A stretch of 64,000 nucleotides of DNA from G965205725 sp965205725 (lineage in GTDB: Bacteria; Pseudomonadota; Gammaproteobacteria; Pseudomonadales; Halieaceae): NCBI GenBank assembly GCA_965205725.1, contig OZ242189.1:1860001-1924000 (forward strand). The letters are read 5' to 3'. Positions within the stretch are counted from its first letter, which is position 1. Each line of letters begins with the position of its first letter. Below the pieces are notes generated by a model. It saw only the letters and a program-made list of their open reading frames with translations. It did no database searches and had not been told where the DNA came from. Both the position numbers and the translations under genes were made by a program. Of this stretch, positions 53,761 through 61,660 are shown one piece after another.

Positions 53761-54240
53761 TCAACACAACAGGACAATCGCATGGGCCGCAATGCCTTCG
53801 CTGCGCCCACAAAAACCAAGCCCTTCGGTGGTGGTGGCCTTGACGTTGACCTGAGTAACTGACGCGCACAGATCGTCAGCAATGTTCGCCGCCATCTGGT
53901 CGATATAGGGCGCCATTGTCGGATTCTGCGCAACAATTGTCATGTCGGCGTTGGCCAGTGCCAAGCCTTCGGCCGCGACCAGCTCAAACACGCTCCGCAA
54001 TAGATTGCGACTATCGGCATTAGCATAAGCCGGATCAGTATCCGGAAAGTGCCGACCAATATCTCCTGCGCCAATTGCCCCAAGCAGAGCATCGCACAGC
54101 GCATGTATCAGTACGTCACCATCCGAGTGAGCCAACAGACCTTGATCGTGAGGAATACGAACACCACCCAACACAACATGATCGGTCCTGGGGTCGCTCT
54201 CACCAAGGCGGTGAACGTCATACCCATGCCCAACTCTCAT
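53761..54240 (-). CDS. ispF: 2-C-methyl-D-erythritol 2,4-cyclodiphosphate synthase
   Basis: A 159-residue IspF of the MEP isoprenoid pathway. Zinc ligands are in GYDVHRLG (Asp, His) and IHALCDALLGA; the substrate-binding HSDGDVL and FPDTDPAY blocks and the C-terminal TTEGLGFCGR are present. It starts inside the ispD stop (ATGA), so the two enzymes of consecutive MEP steps are coupled. An upstream in-frame ATG would overlap ispD further and is not used. Confidence 0.96.
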   Translation of the reverse strand: MRVGHGYDVHRLGESDPRTDHVVLGGVRIPHDQGLLAHSDGDVLIHALCDALLGAIGAGDIGRHFPDTDPAYANADSRNLLRSVFELVAAEGLALANADMTIVAQNPTMAPYIDQMAANIADDLCASVTQVNVKATTTEGLGFCGRSEGIAAHAIVLLC

Positions 54241-54944
54241 AGCAAACCCTCCACGGTAAGCCACATGCGCGCCAATACCAGGTCCTGTGGATGAGTAATT
54301 TTTATGTTGCTGCTATGGCCAGGCACCAACTTGACTTCACCGCCCGTCTGTTCCACTGCTGCCGCTTCGTCGGTAACGGGTAACCGCTGCTCCAGCGTCA
54401 GCTCAAGCGCGCGTTTAAGCATGCCGTAACGAAACAACTGCGGTGTCTGGGCTAACCATAAATTCCCGCGGTCCACTGTCGCAGAGACCCGATCTGAATT
54501 ATCCGCACGTTTCACCGTGTCAGCTACCGGCAAAGCCAGCAAGCCACCTACGTCGCCCTCTGCCAACTCACGGTATAGAGATTCCACCTCAGTTCTGCGG
54601 ATACAGGGCCTGGCGGCATCGTGAACCATGACCCAGTCTGACTCCTGAGCGCAATCTGCCAGGGCGTTCATAGCTGCCAACACGGAGTCGCTGCGCTCAA
54701 CGCCTCCCGAGCAGCGGCGAACACGCGCATGCCGGGAAATCGACAAGTGCTCAAAACGACTGTCATCGCTGCGCAGCGCTACCATGACGCCGTGCACAAA
54801 CTCCCAGGAGAGCACTTTGTCCAGCGTGTATTCGAGAATCGTTTTACTGGCAATAGACAAATATTGCTTTGGCTCGTCGGCGGCCATGCGCGTCCCGGTG
54901 CCCGCAGCGGGTATAACCGCCCAGACTTTTGCAGCATCGGTCAT
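54237..54944 (-). CDS. ispD: 2-C-methyl-D-erythritol 4-phosphate cytidylyltransferase
   Basis: IspD (235 aa) makes CDP-methylerythritol. The nucleotide-binding loop is VIPAAGTGTRMAADEPKQYL, followed by VMVHDAARPC, DTVKR and the C-terminal VPGHSSNIKITHPQDLVLA. It starts inside the ftsB stop and is coupled to ispF downstream. Confidence 0.97.
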   Translation of the reverse strand: MTDAAKVWAVIPAAGTGTRMAADEPKQYLSIASKTILEYTLDKVLSWEFVHGVMVALRSDDSRFEHLSISRHARVRRCSGGVERSDSVLAAMNALADCAQESDWVMVHDAARPCIRRTEVESLYRELAEGDVGGLLALPVADTVKRADNSDRVSATVDRGNLWLAQTPQLFRYGMLKRALELTLEQRLPVTDEAAAVEQTGGEVKLVPGHSSNIKITHPQDLVLARMWLTVEGLL

Positions 54945-55228
54945 TGATCGGAACCTTGTTGCTCAACAATCTGATAATAGGTTTCACCCTCTTTAATCAA
55001 ACCCAGGGTTTCGCGGGCGCGCGCTTCCAAACCCTCCAGCCCCGCTTGCAATTCGAGCACTTCCAGCTCCAGTTCACGATTGCGTACATTGAGTTCAGCA
55101 TTGCGCCGTTGCTGCAATACAACTTCGTGATGCAAGCGCGCCAATTCAGCCTTACTGCCTTCAGGAAACCAGAGTCGATACTGTAAAAACAGCAGCAACA
55201 GACACAGCACCAGCGCCAGCCACTTCAT
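54941..55228 (-). CDS. ftsB: Cell division protein FtsB
   Basis: A 95-residue bitopic membrane protein: a short cytoplasmic start, one helix (LALVLCLLLLFLQYRLWF), then a periplasmic coiled coil (about residues 27-75) and the conserved ARETLGLIKEGETYYQI end. FtsB links FtsL and FtsQ in the divisome. It sits between eno and ispD as in most gammaproteobacteria and overlaps ispD by 4 bp. Confidence 0.95.
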   Translation of the reverse strand: MKWLALVLCLLLLFLQYRLWFPEGSKAELARLHHEVVLQQRRNAELNVRNRELELEVLELQAGLEGLEARARETLGLIKEGETYYQIVEQQGSDQ

Positions 55229-55258
55229 ACAGGCAGTGCGCCCACAATAGCAGACGAA

Positions 55259-56551
55259 TCAACGGGCGGCAGGAAACTCGGCAAGACCACGGTAGGGAGC
55301 CCGCCCCTGTAGCTGCGCCTCAATACGCAACAGCCGGTTATATTTGGCAACCCGGTCGGAGCGACACAGGGATCCGGTTTTGATTTGTCCGGCAGCGGTT
55401 GCCACTGCCAGGTCAGCAATAGTGGCATCTTCAGTTTCACCTGAACGATGAGAGATCACAGCGGTATATCCCGCAGCTTTAGCCATCGCGATGGCAGCCA
55501 GCGTCTCACTGAGACTGCCAATCTGATTAAATTTGATCAGTATGGAATTGCCGACACCTTTCTCAATGCCCTCTGCAAGAATTTTGGTATTGGTGACGAA
55601 CAAATCATCCCCGACCAATTGCACCCGTTGGCCAATTTTATCGGTCAGAATTTTCCAGCTATCCCAGTCCGATTCATCCATACCATCTTCGATGGAGATG
55701 ATCGGATAACGGGCTGAGAGGTCTGCCAGGTAATCGGCAAATTCTGTGCCATTGTATTTCGCTCCCTCGCCGCTGAGGTCATACACACCGTCACGATAAA
55801 ATTCAGAAGCAGCGCAGTCCAGCGCCAGAGTAACGTCTTTGTTTAGTGCATACCCGGCATTAGAAACCGCTTCGGAAATAACCGCCAGGGCGGCTTCATT
55901 CGACGGTAAATCAGGCGCAAATCCGCCTTCATCCCCAACCGCAGTGCTCAGACCCTGCGCGGAAAGAACCGTCTTCAGATGGTGGAAAATTTCTGCACCA
56001 GCTCGCAATGCCTCGGCGAAACTGGGTGCCGATACCGGTTGAATCATAAACTCCTGAATATCGACGTTGTTATCAGCGTGCTCACCACCATTAACAATAT
56101 TCATCATCGGTACCGGCATACTGTATTCGCTGCTGCCGTTAATCTCTGCGATATGCTGATACAGAGGAATTCCCTGACTCTGGGCAGCGGCTTTAGCAGC
56201 GGCCAGTGACACCGCAAGAATAGCGTTTGCACCCAGTTCCGCTTTATTGTCGGTGCCATCGGCATCGATCATGGCCTGGTCCAGGTTCCGCTGCTGGCTC
56301 GCATCGCGGCCCTTCAACACATCTTTGATTGATGTGTTCACATTGCCAACAGCTTTGAGCACACCTTTTCCCATGTAGCGCTGGCTGTCACCGTCACGCA
56401 GTTCCAGGGCTTCTCTGGAGCCAGTGGAGGCGCCTGAGGGCGCGCAGGCACTGCCAACGCTACCGTCACTGAGTATCACATCCGCTTGAACGGTCGGATT
56501 TCCGCGAGAGTCCAAAACTTCGTAGCCCTGTACATCGGCAATGGTGCTCAT
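55259..56551 (-). CDS. eno: Enolase
   Basis: Enolase (430 aa) converts 2-phosphoglycerate to phosphoenolpyruvate. Recognised blocks include VLDSRGNPTVQADV, SGASTGSREALELRDGD, the magnesium ligands in ALDCAASEF and SIEDGMDESDWD, and the catalytic lysine in ILIKFNQIGSLSE followed by ISHRSGETEDATIADLAV. It lies between kdsA and ftsB, the standard order. Confidence 0.98.
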   Translation of the reverse strand: MSTIADVQGYEVLDSRGNPTVQADVILSDGSVGSACAPSGASTGSREALELRDGDSQRYMGKGVLKAVGNVNTSIKDVLKGRDASQQRNLDQAMIDADGTDNKAELGANAILAVSLAAAKAAAQSQGIPLYQHIAEINGSSEYSMPVPMMNIVNGGEHADNNVDIQEFMIQPVSAPSFAEALRAGAEIFHHLKTVLSAQGLSTAVGDEGGFAPDLPSNEAALAVISEAVSNAGYALNKDVTLALDCAASEFYRDGVYDLSGEGAKYNGTEFADYLADLSARYPIISIEDGMDESDWDSWKILTDKIGQRVQLVGDDLFVTNTKILAEGIEKGVGNSILIKFNQIGSLSETLAAIAMAKAAGYTAVISHRSGETEDATIADLAVATAAGQIKTGSLCRSDRVAKYNRLLRIEAQLQGRAPYRGLAEFPAAR

Positions 56552-56589
56552 TGGTGGTTACTCCATATCTACAAAGCAATGAAAAGAAA

Positions 56590-57441
56590 TTAACTGATTT
56601 CCAACGCTGGCAAGGATTTTACCAGATCATCCACAGCTTTCATCTGCTGTAAAAATAACTCAAGTTGATCGAGCGGCAAAGCACTGGGGCCGTCGCATTT
56701 GGCCTCAGGGGGATTGGGATGTGCCTCGAGAAACAGGCCGGCAATGCCCACTGCCAGGCCTGCCCGACCCAGCTCGGCTACTTGTGCACGGCGACCACCT
56801 GAGGCCGCACCCAGAGGGTCCCGGCATTGCAATGCGTGAGTCACATCAAAAATCAACGGCGCCCCGTGGCTGACATCAATCATGGTTCTAAAGCCCAGCA
56901 TATCGACAACCAGGTTGTCATAGCCCAATTGCGTACCACGCTCGCATACAATAATTTTGTCGTTGCCACATTCACGAAATTTTTCGACGATATTGCCCAC
57001 CTGACCAGGGCTGAGAAACTGAGGCTTCTTAACATTAATGACTGCCTCGGTTGCCGCCATCGCCCGCACTAAATCAGTTTGACGGGCGAGAAATGCCGGC
57101 AGTTGAATCACCGCGCACACTTCCGCCGCAGGCGCGGCTTGCTCGGGCTCGTGAACATCCGTAATAACCGGTACCCCGAACTCTGATTTCACAGCGGCCA
57201 GTATAGACAGGCCTTCCTCCAGACCAGGGCCACGAAAAGAGTGGATTGAAGAGCGATTGGCCTTATCGAAAGACCCTTTAAACACATACGGAATACCCAA
57301 ACGCTGACAAATCTCAACATACTCCTGCGCCACTTGCAGGGTAAAATCCCGAGACTCCAACACATTGACACCGCCAAACAACACCATGGGTCGATCATTG
57401 GCTATGGAGAAATCCGCAACTTCAATTACTTGCTGAACCAT
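56590..57441 (-). CDS. kdsA: 3-deoxy-8-phosphooctulonate synthase
   Basis: KdsA (283 aa) joins PEP and arabinose 5-phosphate to make KDO 8-phosphate for lipid A. Features include VLFGGVNVLESRD, VFKGSFDKANRSS, FGVPVITDVHEPEQAA and the FDVTHALQ segment. The sequence VNVKKPQFLSPGQ and ERGTQLGYDNL match metal-independent KdsA. It lies 2 bp from the pyrG stop. The presence of KdsA implies a Gram-negative LPS core. Confidence 0.97.
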   Translation of the reverse strand: MVQQVIEVADFSIANDRPMVLFGGVNVLESRDFTLQVAQEYVEICQRLGIPYVFKGSFDKANRSSIHSFRGPGLEEGLSILAAVKSEFGVPVITDVHEPEQAAPAAEVCAVIQLPAFLARQTDLVRAMAATEAVINVKKPQFLSPGQVGNIVEKFRECGNDKIIVCERGTQLGYDNLVVDMLGFRTMIDVSHGAPLIFDVTHALQCRDPLGAASGGRRAQVAELGRAGLAVGIAGLFLEAHPNPPEAKCDGPSALPLDQLELFLQQMKAVDDLVKSLPALEIS

Positions 57442-57443
57442 AT

Positions 57444-59075
57444 TCAGTTGGCCTTCTCTTTATGTGCCAGCGCTGCTTTGACAAAACCAGTAAACAGCGG
57501 GTGTCCACCGCGGGGGCGCGATGTGAACTCCGGGTGAAACTGACAGGCGACAAACCAGGGGTGATCAGGTAGTTCGACCACTTCGACCAAAGAATTATCC
57601 GCCGACCAACCGGCGATCTTCATGCCGACTTCCTGCAACTGCTCGGCATAGTTGTTATTGAACTCCCAGCGATGGCGATGCCGCTCGACAATAGTTTCCT
57701 TCCCGTAAAGCTCCCGGATGCGTGACGGCTCCACCAGGTGGCATTCTTGTGCTCCCAGACGCATCGTGCCACCCAGGTCGGAATCAGCACTGCGAATCTC
57801 GGCTGTGCCATCAGCATTCTGCCACTCGGTAATCAAGCCGATAACAGGGTCGGTCGCTTCCAGGTTAAATTCTGTGCTATCGGCACCTTGGAGGCCCAGC
57901 ACGTTGCGGGCATATTCGATAATCGCCACCTGCATACCCAGGCAAATACCGAGATAGGGAATCTGATTTTCACGCGCATATTGCACTGCTTTGATCTTTC
58001 CTTCCACGCCGCGCTCGCCAAAACCACCGGGCACCAAAATGGCGTCTGCATCTCTTATGAGACCCAGACCCTCGTCAATAATCCGCTCCGAGTCGATATG
58101 TTTAATATTGACCCGAGACAGGCTGTGGATTCCCGCATGCTTGAGAGCTTCGTTGAGAGACTTATAGGCGTCGAGCAGGCCCACGTACTTGCCAACCATG
58201 GCAACCGTGACCTCTTTATCGGCATCGCGCTCGCCTCTTAAAACCTCCTCCCATTCACTGAGGTCGGGTTGGGGACAATCCAGGCCGAAACGATCTACAA
58301 CCATATCGTCCAGACCGTAAGAATTGAGCATGGCGGGGATTTCGTAAATAGATTTTGCATCGAGCACTGGAATAACGCCGCGCTCTTCAACATTGGTAAA
58401 CAACGCAATTTTTTTGCGTGCACTCTCTTCGATGGCCACCTCGCAGCGACACAGCAGAACGTCAGGCTGTAAACCGATTGAACGCAGTTCTTTAACGGAG
58501 TGCTGGGTCGGCTTAGTTTTGATCTCACCGGCTGCGGCAATATAGGGAACCAGGGTCAGGTGCATTAGCAACGCGCGACTGTGCCCCAGCTCTACCTTCA
58601 TCTGACGGGCTGCCTCCAGAAACGGCAAACCCTCAATATCACCGACGGTACCACCGATCTCAACCACAGCGATATCAGCCCCTTTGGCGCCCTCTTCCAC
58701 ACGGCGCTTTATCTCATCGGTAATATGCGGAATAACCTGGATGGTCGCACCGAGATAGTCACCTTTGCGTTCGCGGCGCAGAACTTCGTTGTAAACCCGA
58801 CCCGTAGTGAAGTTATTGCCCTGCTTCATGGTGGCGTGGGTAAAACGTTCGTAGTGACCCAAATCCAAATCGGTCTCTGCACCATCTTCTGTTACAAACA
58901 CCTCTCCATGCTGGGAAGGTGCCATGGTGCCAGGGTCGACATTGATATAGGGGTCGAGCTTTAAAAGAGTAACCTTTAGGCTCCGGTCTTCAAGAATTGC
59001 GGCCAGGGAAGCGGCGGCTATGCCTTTTCCCAATGAGGAAACTACACCACCTGTGACGAAGACATAACGTGTCAT
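57444..59075 (-). CDS. pyrG: CTP synthase
   Basis: CTP synthetase (543 aa) with an N-terminal amidoligase domain (FVTGGVVSSLGKGIAAASL, KLDPYINVDPGTM, GGTVGDIEGLPFLEA) and a C-terminal class I glutaminase with nucleophile Cys in YLGICLGMQVAI and a downstream HPEF. It makes CTP from UTP. Followed by kdsA and eno. Confidence 0.98.
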   Translation of the reverse strand: MTRYVFVTGGVVSSLGKGIAAASLAAILEDRSLKVTLLKLDPYINVDPGTMAPSQHGEVFVTEDGAETDLDLGHYERFTHATMKQGNNFTTGRVYNEVLRRERKGDYLGATIQVIPHITDEIKRRVEEGAKGADIAVVEIGGTVGDIEGLPFLEAARQMKVELGHSRALLMHLTLVPYIAAAGEIKTKPTQHSVKELRSIGLQPDVLLCRCEVAIEESARKKIALFTNVEERGVIPVLDAKSIYEIPAMLNSYGLDDMVVDRFGLDCPQPDLSEWEEVLRGERDADKEVTVAMVGKYVGLLDAYKSLNEALKHAGIHSLSRVNIKHIDSERIIDEGLGLIRDADAILVPGGFGERGVEGKIKAVQYARENQIPYLGICLGMQVAIIEYARNVLGLQGADSTEFNLEATDPVIGLITEWQNADGTAEIRSADSDLGGTMRLGAQECHLVEPSRIRELYGKETIVERHRHRWEFNNNYAEQLQEVGMKIAGWSADNSLVEVVELPDHPWFVACQFHPEFTSRPRGGHPLFTGFVKAALAHKEKAN

Positions 59076-59215
59076 GAAAAGCCTTTTCAGCTTGTATTAT
59101 TGACCACTTGTTTGCTGTGCTCTCCAGCTAAAATGCCACTGGAGTCTGTGCAGCAATATCGACAGCAAGCTAGCAATCAGAGCTGACACTACCTCGCCAA
59201 AGATGGGACGCCAGC

Positions 59216-60550
59216 CTACCAGATGTCTCCCCGGCCCTCAACGTCAAAACGACTGGAAGCCAAAGCCCCTAAAGACCAAACCAACTCCCAACCAGGCTCA
59301 TCGGGACCGGCCTGAAATCCCTCGCAGACCCATAGATCAGCCACCGCTACCAACTCATTGTGCTCGTTAAACACCAGTGGCAGCCCATCCCTGAGCCAGG
59401 GCGGCACGCGATATTCCTGCAGTAGCTTTTTCAAACTCTGACTCCTGCAACGACCCGCTGGTCGGCACCGCTCCCCGCCCTGGCGGGAGGCGATACGAAG
59501 TACACCCGCGCGAGCTTTAGAAATGCCTCGTCCTGCTACAGTGCGTAATTGCGGATCAGGCAATGGATCGCTGGCAACAGCAGACGCATTGATCGACAGA
59601 TACAACTGATCGTCGAAAAAGCGTACCGTATACTGGCTGGTTTGCATTTGCGGCTGAGACCCAGTGCCGCCGTCCGCCAACTGTCGCAAGAACTCAATTA
59701 ACAAACTTCTATCGGGCATGGCGCAGCCTTGACAATTCAGCCAGGCCCTCACCGAGCGACGCTGCTGCGCATGATCCAAACTCCCGTAACGGTCCCAGCG
59801 TAAGGTCTGCTCCCCATATTGCTCCCCCACGGCATTGCGCAGATTTTGTCGGTCAATTTCTGACAACTGTATCTGTGCCTCGCTGATGCTGTCTATGCTG
59901 GTTTGTATTCGGCCTCGATAGGTGGGCCAGCGGGCCTCTAGCAGGGGCATCACTTGATGGCGCAGGTAATTTCGATCAAGGCTCACGTCGGCATTGCTGT
60001 CATCCTCAATCCACTCTAGCCCCTGTAGTTCTGCGTAGCTTTGCAAGTCCCGCCTGGGACAGTCCAGCAAGGGGCGCAGCAGAACACCTCCAGACAAAGC
60101 TCGCTGCCTTGGAATTCCTTCGAGGCCCGCCAGGCCTGTTCCGCGCATCAGACGCAGAAAAAACGTCTCTACCTGATCATCCAGATGGTGGCCCTGAAAC
60201 AGCGCGCCCGCTTCCTGCAAATAACGGGCAAAGGCTCGGTAGCGCGCCTTGCGAGCTGCTGCCTCCAGGCCGGTACCGGTATCCGGCAGCACCACCTTTT
60301 CTGCATGAAACTCAATATCGAGACCAGCGCAAAACCTGGCACAGTGTAACTGCCAACTCTCGGCGTAATCACTGATCTGGTGGTTGATGTGGAGGGCTGC
60401 TAGCGGAGGCAGCGAATGTTGTTTTACAGTTTCGCTTAGCAGGTGCAGTAAAACAGTTGAATCGAGGCCGCCGCTATAGGCCACCAACCAATGAGGCTGG
60501 TGTGCATAGCGTAAAAGTTCTTCTTGAATTGCCTCAATGGGCAGGGACAT
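59216..60550 (-). CDS. tilS: tRNA(Ile)-lysidine synthase
   Basis: TilS (444 aa) converts C34 of tRNA(Ile2) to lysidine. The PP-loop SGGLDSTVLLHLL is near residue 27; GHHLDDQVETFFLRLMRGTGLAGLEG is the family's second signature; a C-terminal TilS domain follows, with CRPAGRCRSQSLKKLLQEYRVPPWLRD. It lies 15 bp after accA. The gap to pyrG (140 bp) has no gene. Confidence 0.95.
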   Translation of the reverse strand: MSLPIEAIQEELLRYAHQPHWLVAYSGGLDSTVLLHLLSETVKQHSLPPLAALHINHQISDYAESWQLHCARFCAGLDIEFHAEKVVLPDTGTGLEAAARKARYRAFARYLQEAGALFQGHHLDDQVETFFLRLMRGTGLAGLEGIPRQRALSGGVLLRPLLDCPRRDLQSYAELQGLEWIEDDSNADVSLDRNYLRHQVMPLLEARWPTYRGRIQTSIDSISEAQIQLSEIDRQNLRNAVGEQYGEQTLRWDRYGSLDHAQQRRSVRAWLNCQGCAMPDRSLLIEFLRQLADGGTGSQPQMQTSQYTVRFFDDQLYLSINASAVASDPLPDPQLRTVAGRGISKARAGVLRIASRQGGERCRPAGRCRSQSLKKLLQEYRVPPWLRDGLPLVFNEHNELVAVADLWVCEGFQAGPDEPGWELVWSLGALASSRFDVEGRGDIW

Positions 60551-60565
60551 GGCGCCCCCCGGCTG

Positions 60566-61513
60566 TTAGTTTCCGTAGGACATCAGGCGCTCATAGCGCT
60601 GCTCGAGCATCTGCTCCAGGGGCATGGCTTGCAGACGCGCCAGCTCGGCTATCAAATGCTGCTGGATGCGGTCAGCCATTTCGTCGATATTCCGGTGGGC
60701 ACCGCCCAGCGGCTCTTCGATACTGGCGTCGACAATACCCAGGTCCTGCAGCACGCTAGAGGTGACTCCCATGGCCTCTGCAGCATCCGGGGCTTTTTCG
60801 GAAGTCTTCCAAATAATGTTGGCGCAACCTTCAGGTGAAATCACAAAATAGGTAGCGTATTGCAGCATCGCCAAATGGTCGCCGACACCAATACCCAGCG
60901 CACCACCAGAGCTACCCTCACCAATCACGAGGCAGATAATGGGTGTCTTCAAGCGCGACATCACAGCCAGATTCCGGGCAATGGCCTCAGAAATTCCGCG
61001 CTCTTCAGAATCAATACCGGGATAAGCTCCGGGCGTGTCAATCAGGGTAATAACCGGAATCTGAAAACGCTCAGCCAGTTCCATTAAACGCAAAGCCTTG
61101 CGGTAGCCCTCTGGCTTTGGCATACCAAAATTGCGAGCCACCTTATCCTGAAGACTGCGGCCTTTTTCCTGACCAATCACCATCACCGGCTCACCGTCAA
61201 GACGGGCAATACCACCAACAATGGCTTTATCATCACTGAAGTGACGATCACCATGCAATTCATCAAAATCAGTGAAAATTCGCGGAATATAATCCAGCGT
61301 GTAAGGCCGCTGAGGGTGACGGGCAACTTTAACGATGTCCCAGGAAGTCAAACTGGAATATATTTTCTCGGTGAGCTTGGTGCTTTTGTCACGCAGCGTT
61401 GCGATTTCATCACCAATATTGATGTCGTTGTCCGAACCCACCAACTGCAGCTCTTCAATCTTCACTTCCAGCTCCGCAATGGGCTGTTCAAAGTCTAGAA
61501 AGTTCGGATTCAT
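60566..61513 (-). CDS. accA: Acetyl-CoA carboxylase carboxyltransferase subunit alpha
   Basis: AccA (315 aa) carries out the carboxyl transfer of acetyl-CoA carboxylase with AccD. Family blocks include FLDFEQPIAELEVKIEEL, VARHPQRPYTLDYI, IVGGIARLDGEPVMVIGQEKG, TLIDTPGAYPGIDSEERGQ-like TPGAYPGIDSEERG and LVIGEGSSGGALGI. The order dnaE-accA-tilS is standard for the class. Confidence 0.97.
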   Translation of the reverse strand: MNPNFLDFEQPIAELEVKIEELQLVGSDNDINIGDEIATLRDKSTKLTEKIYSSLTSWDIVKVARHPQRPYTLDYIPRIFTDFDELHGDRHFSDDKAIVGGIARLDGEPVMVIGQEKGRSLQDKVARNFGMPKPEGYRKALRLMELAERFQIPVITLIDTPGAYPGIDSEERGISEAIARNLAVMSRLKTPIICLVIGEGSSGGALGIGVGDHLAMLQYATYFVISPEGCANIIWKTSEKAPDAAEAMGVTSSVLQDLGIVDASIEEPLGGAHRNIDEMADRIQQHLIAELARLQAMPLEQMLEQRYERLMSYGN

Positions 61514-61660
61514 GGCAGTTTTGTTCTCACCCGGGTTGTGGTGGCTCGAAGGCGCAGATTGTACACGCTGCGCCCATCAGGGCCAAATGGAAGCATCTGC
61601 GGTTATCAATCCGTATAGTCAGTGTAGATAGATAGCCGACGCGATGAGCCTGTCGAACCC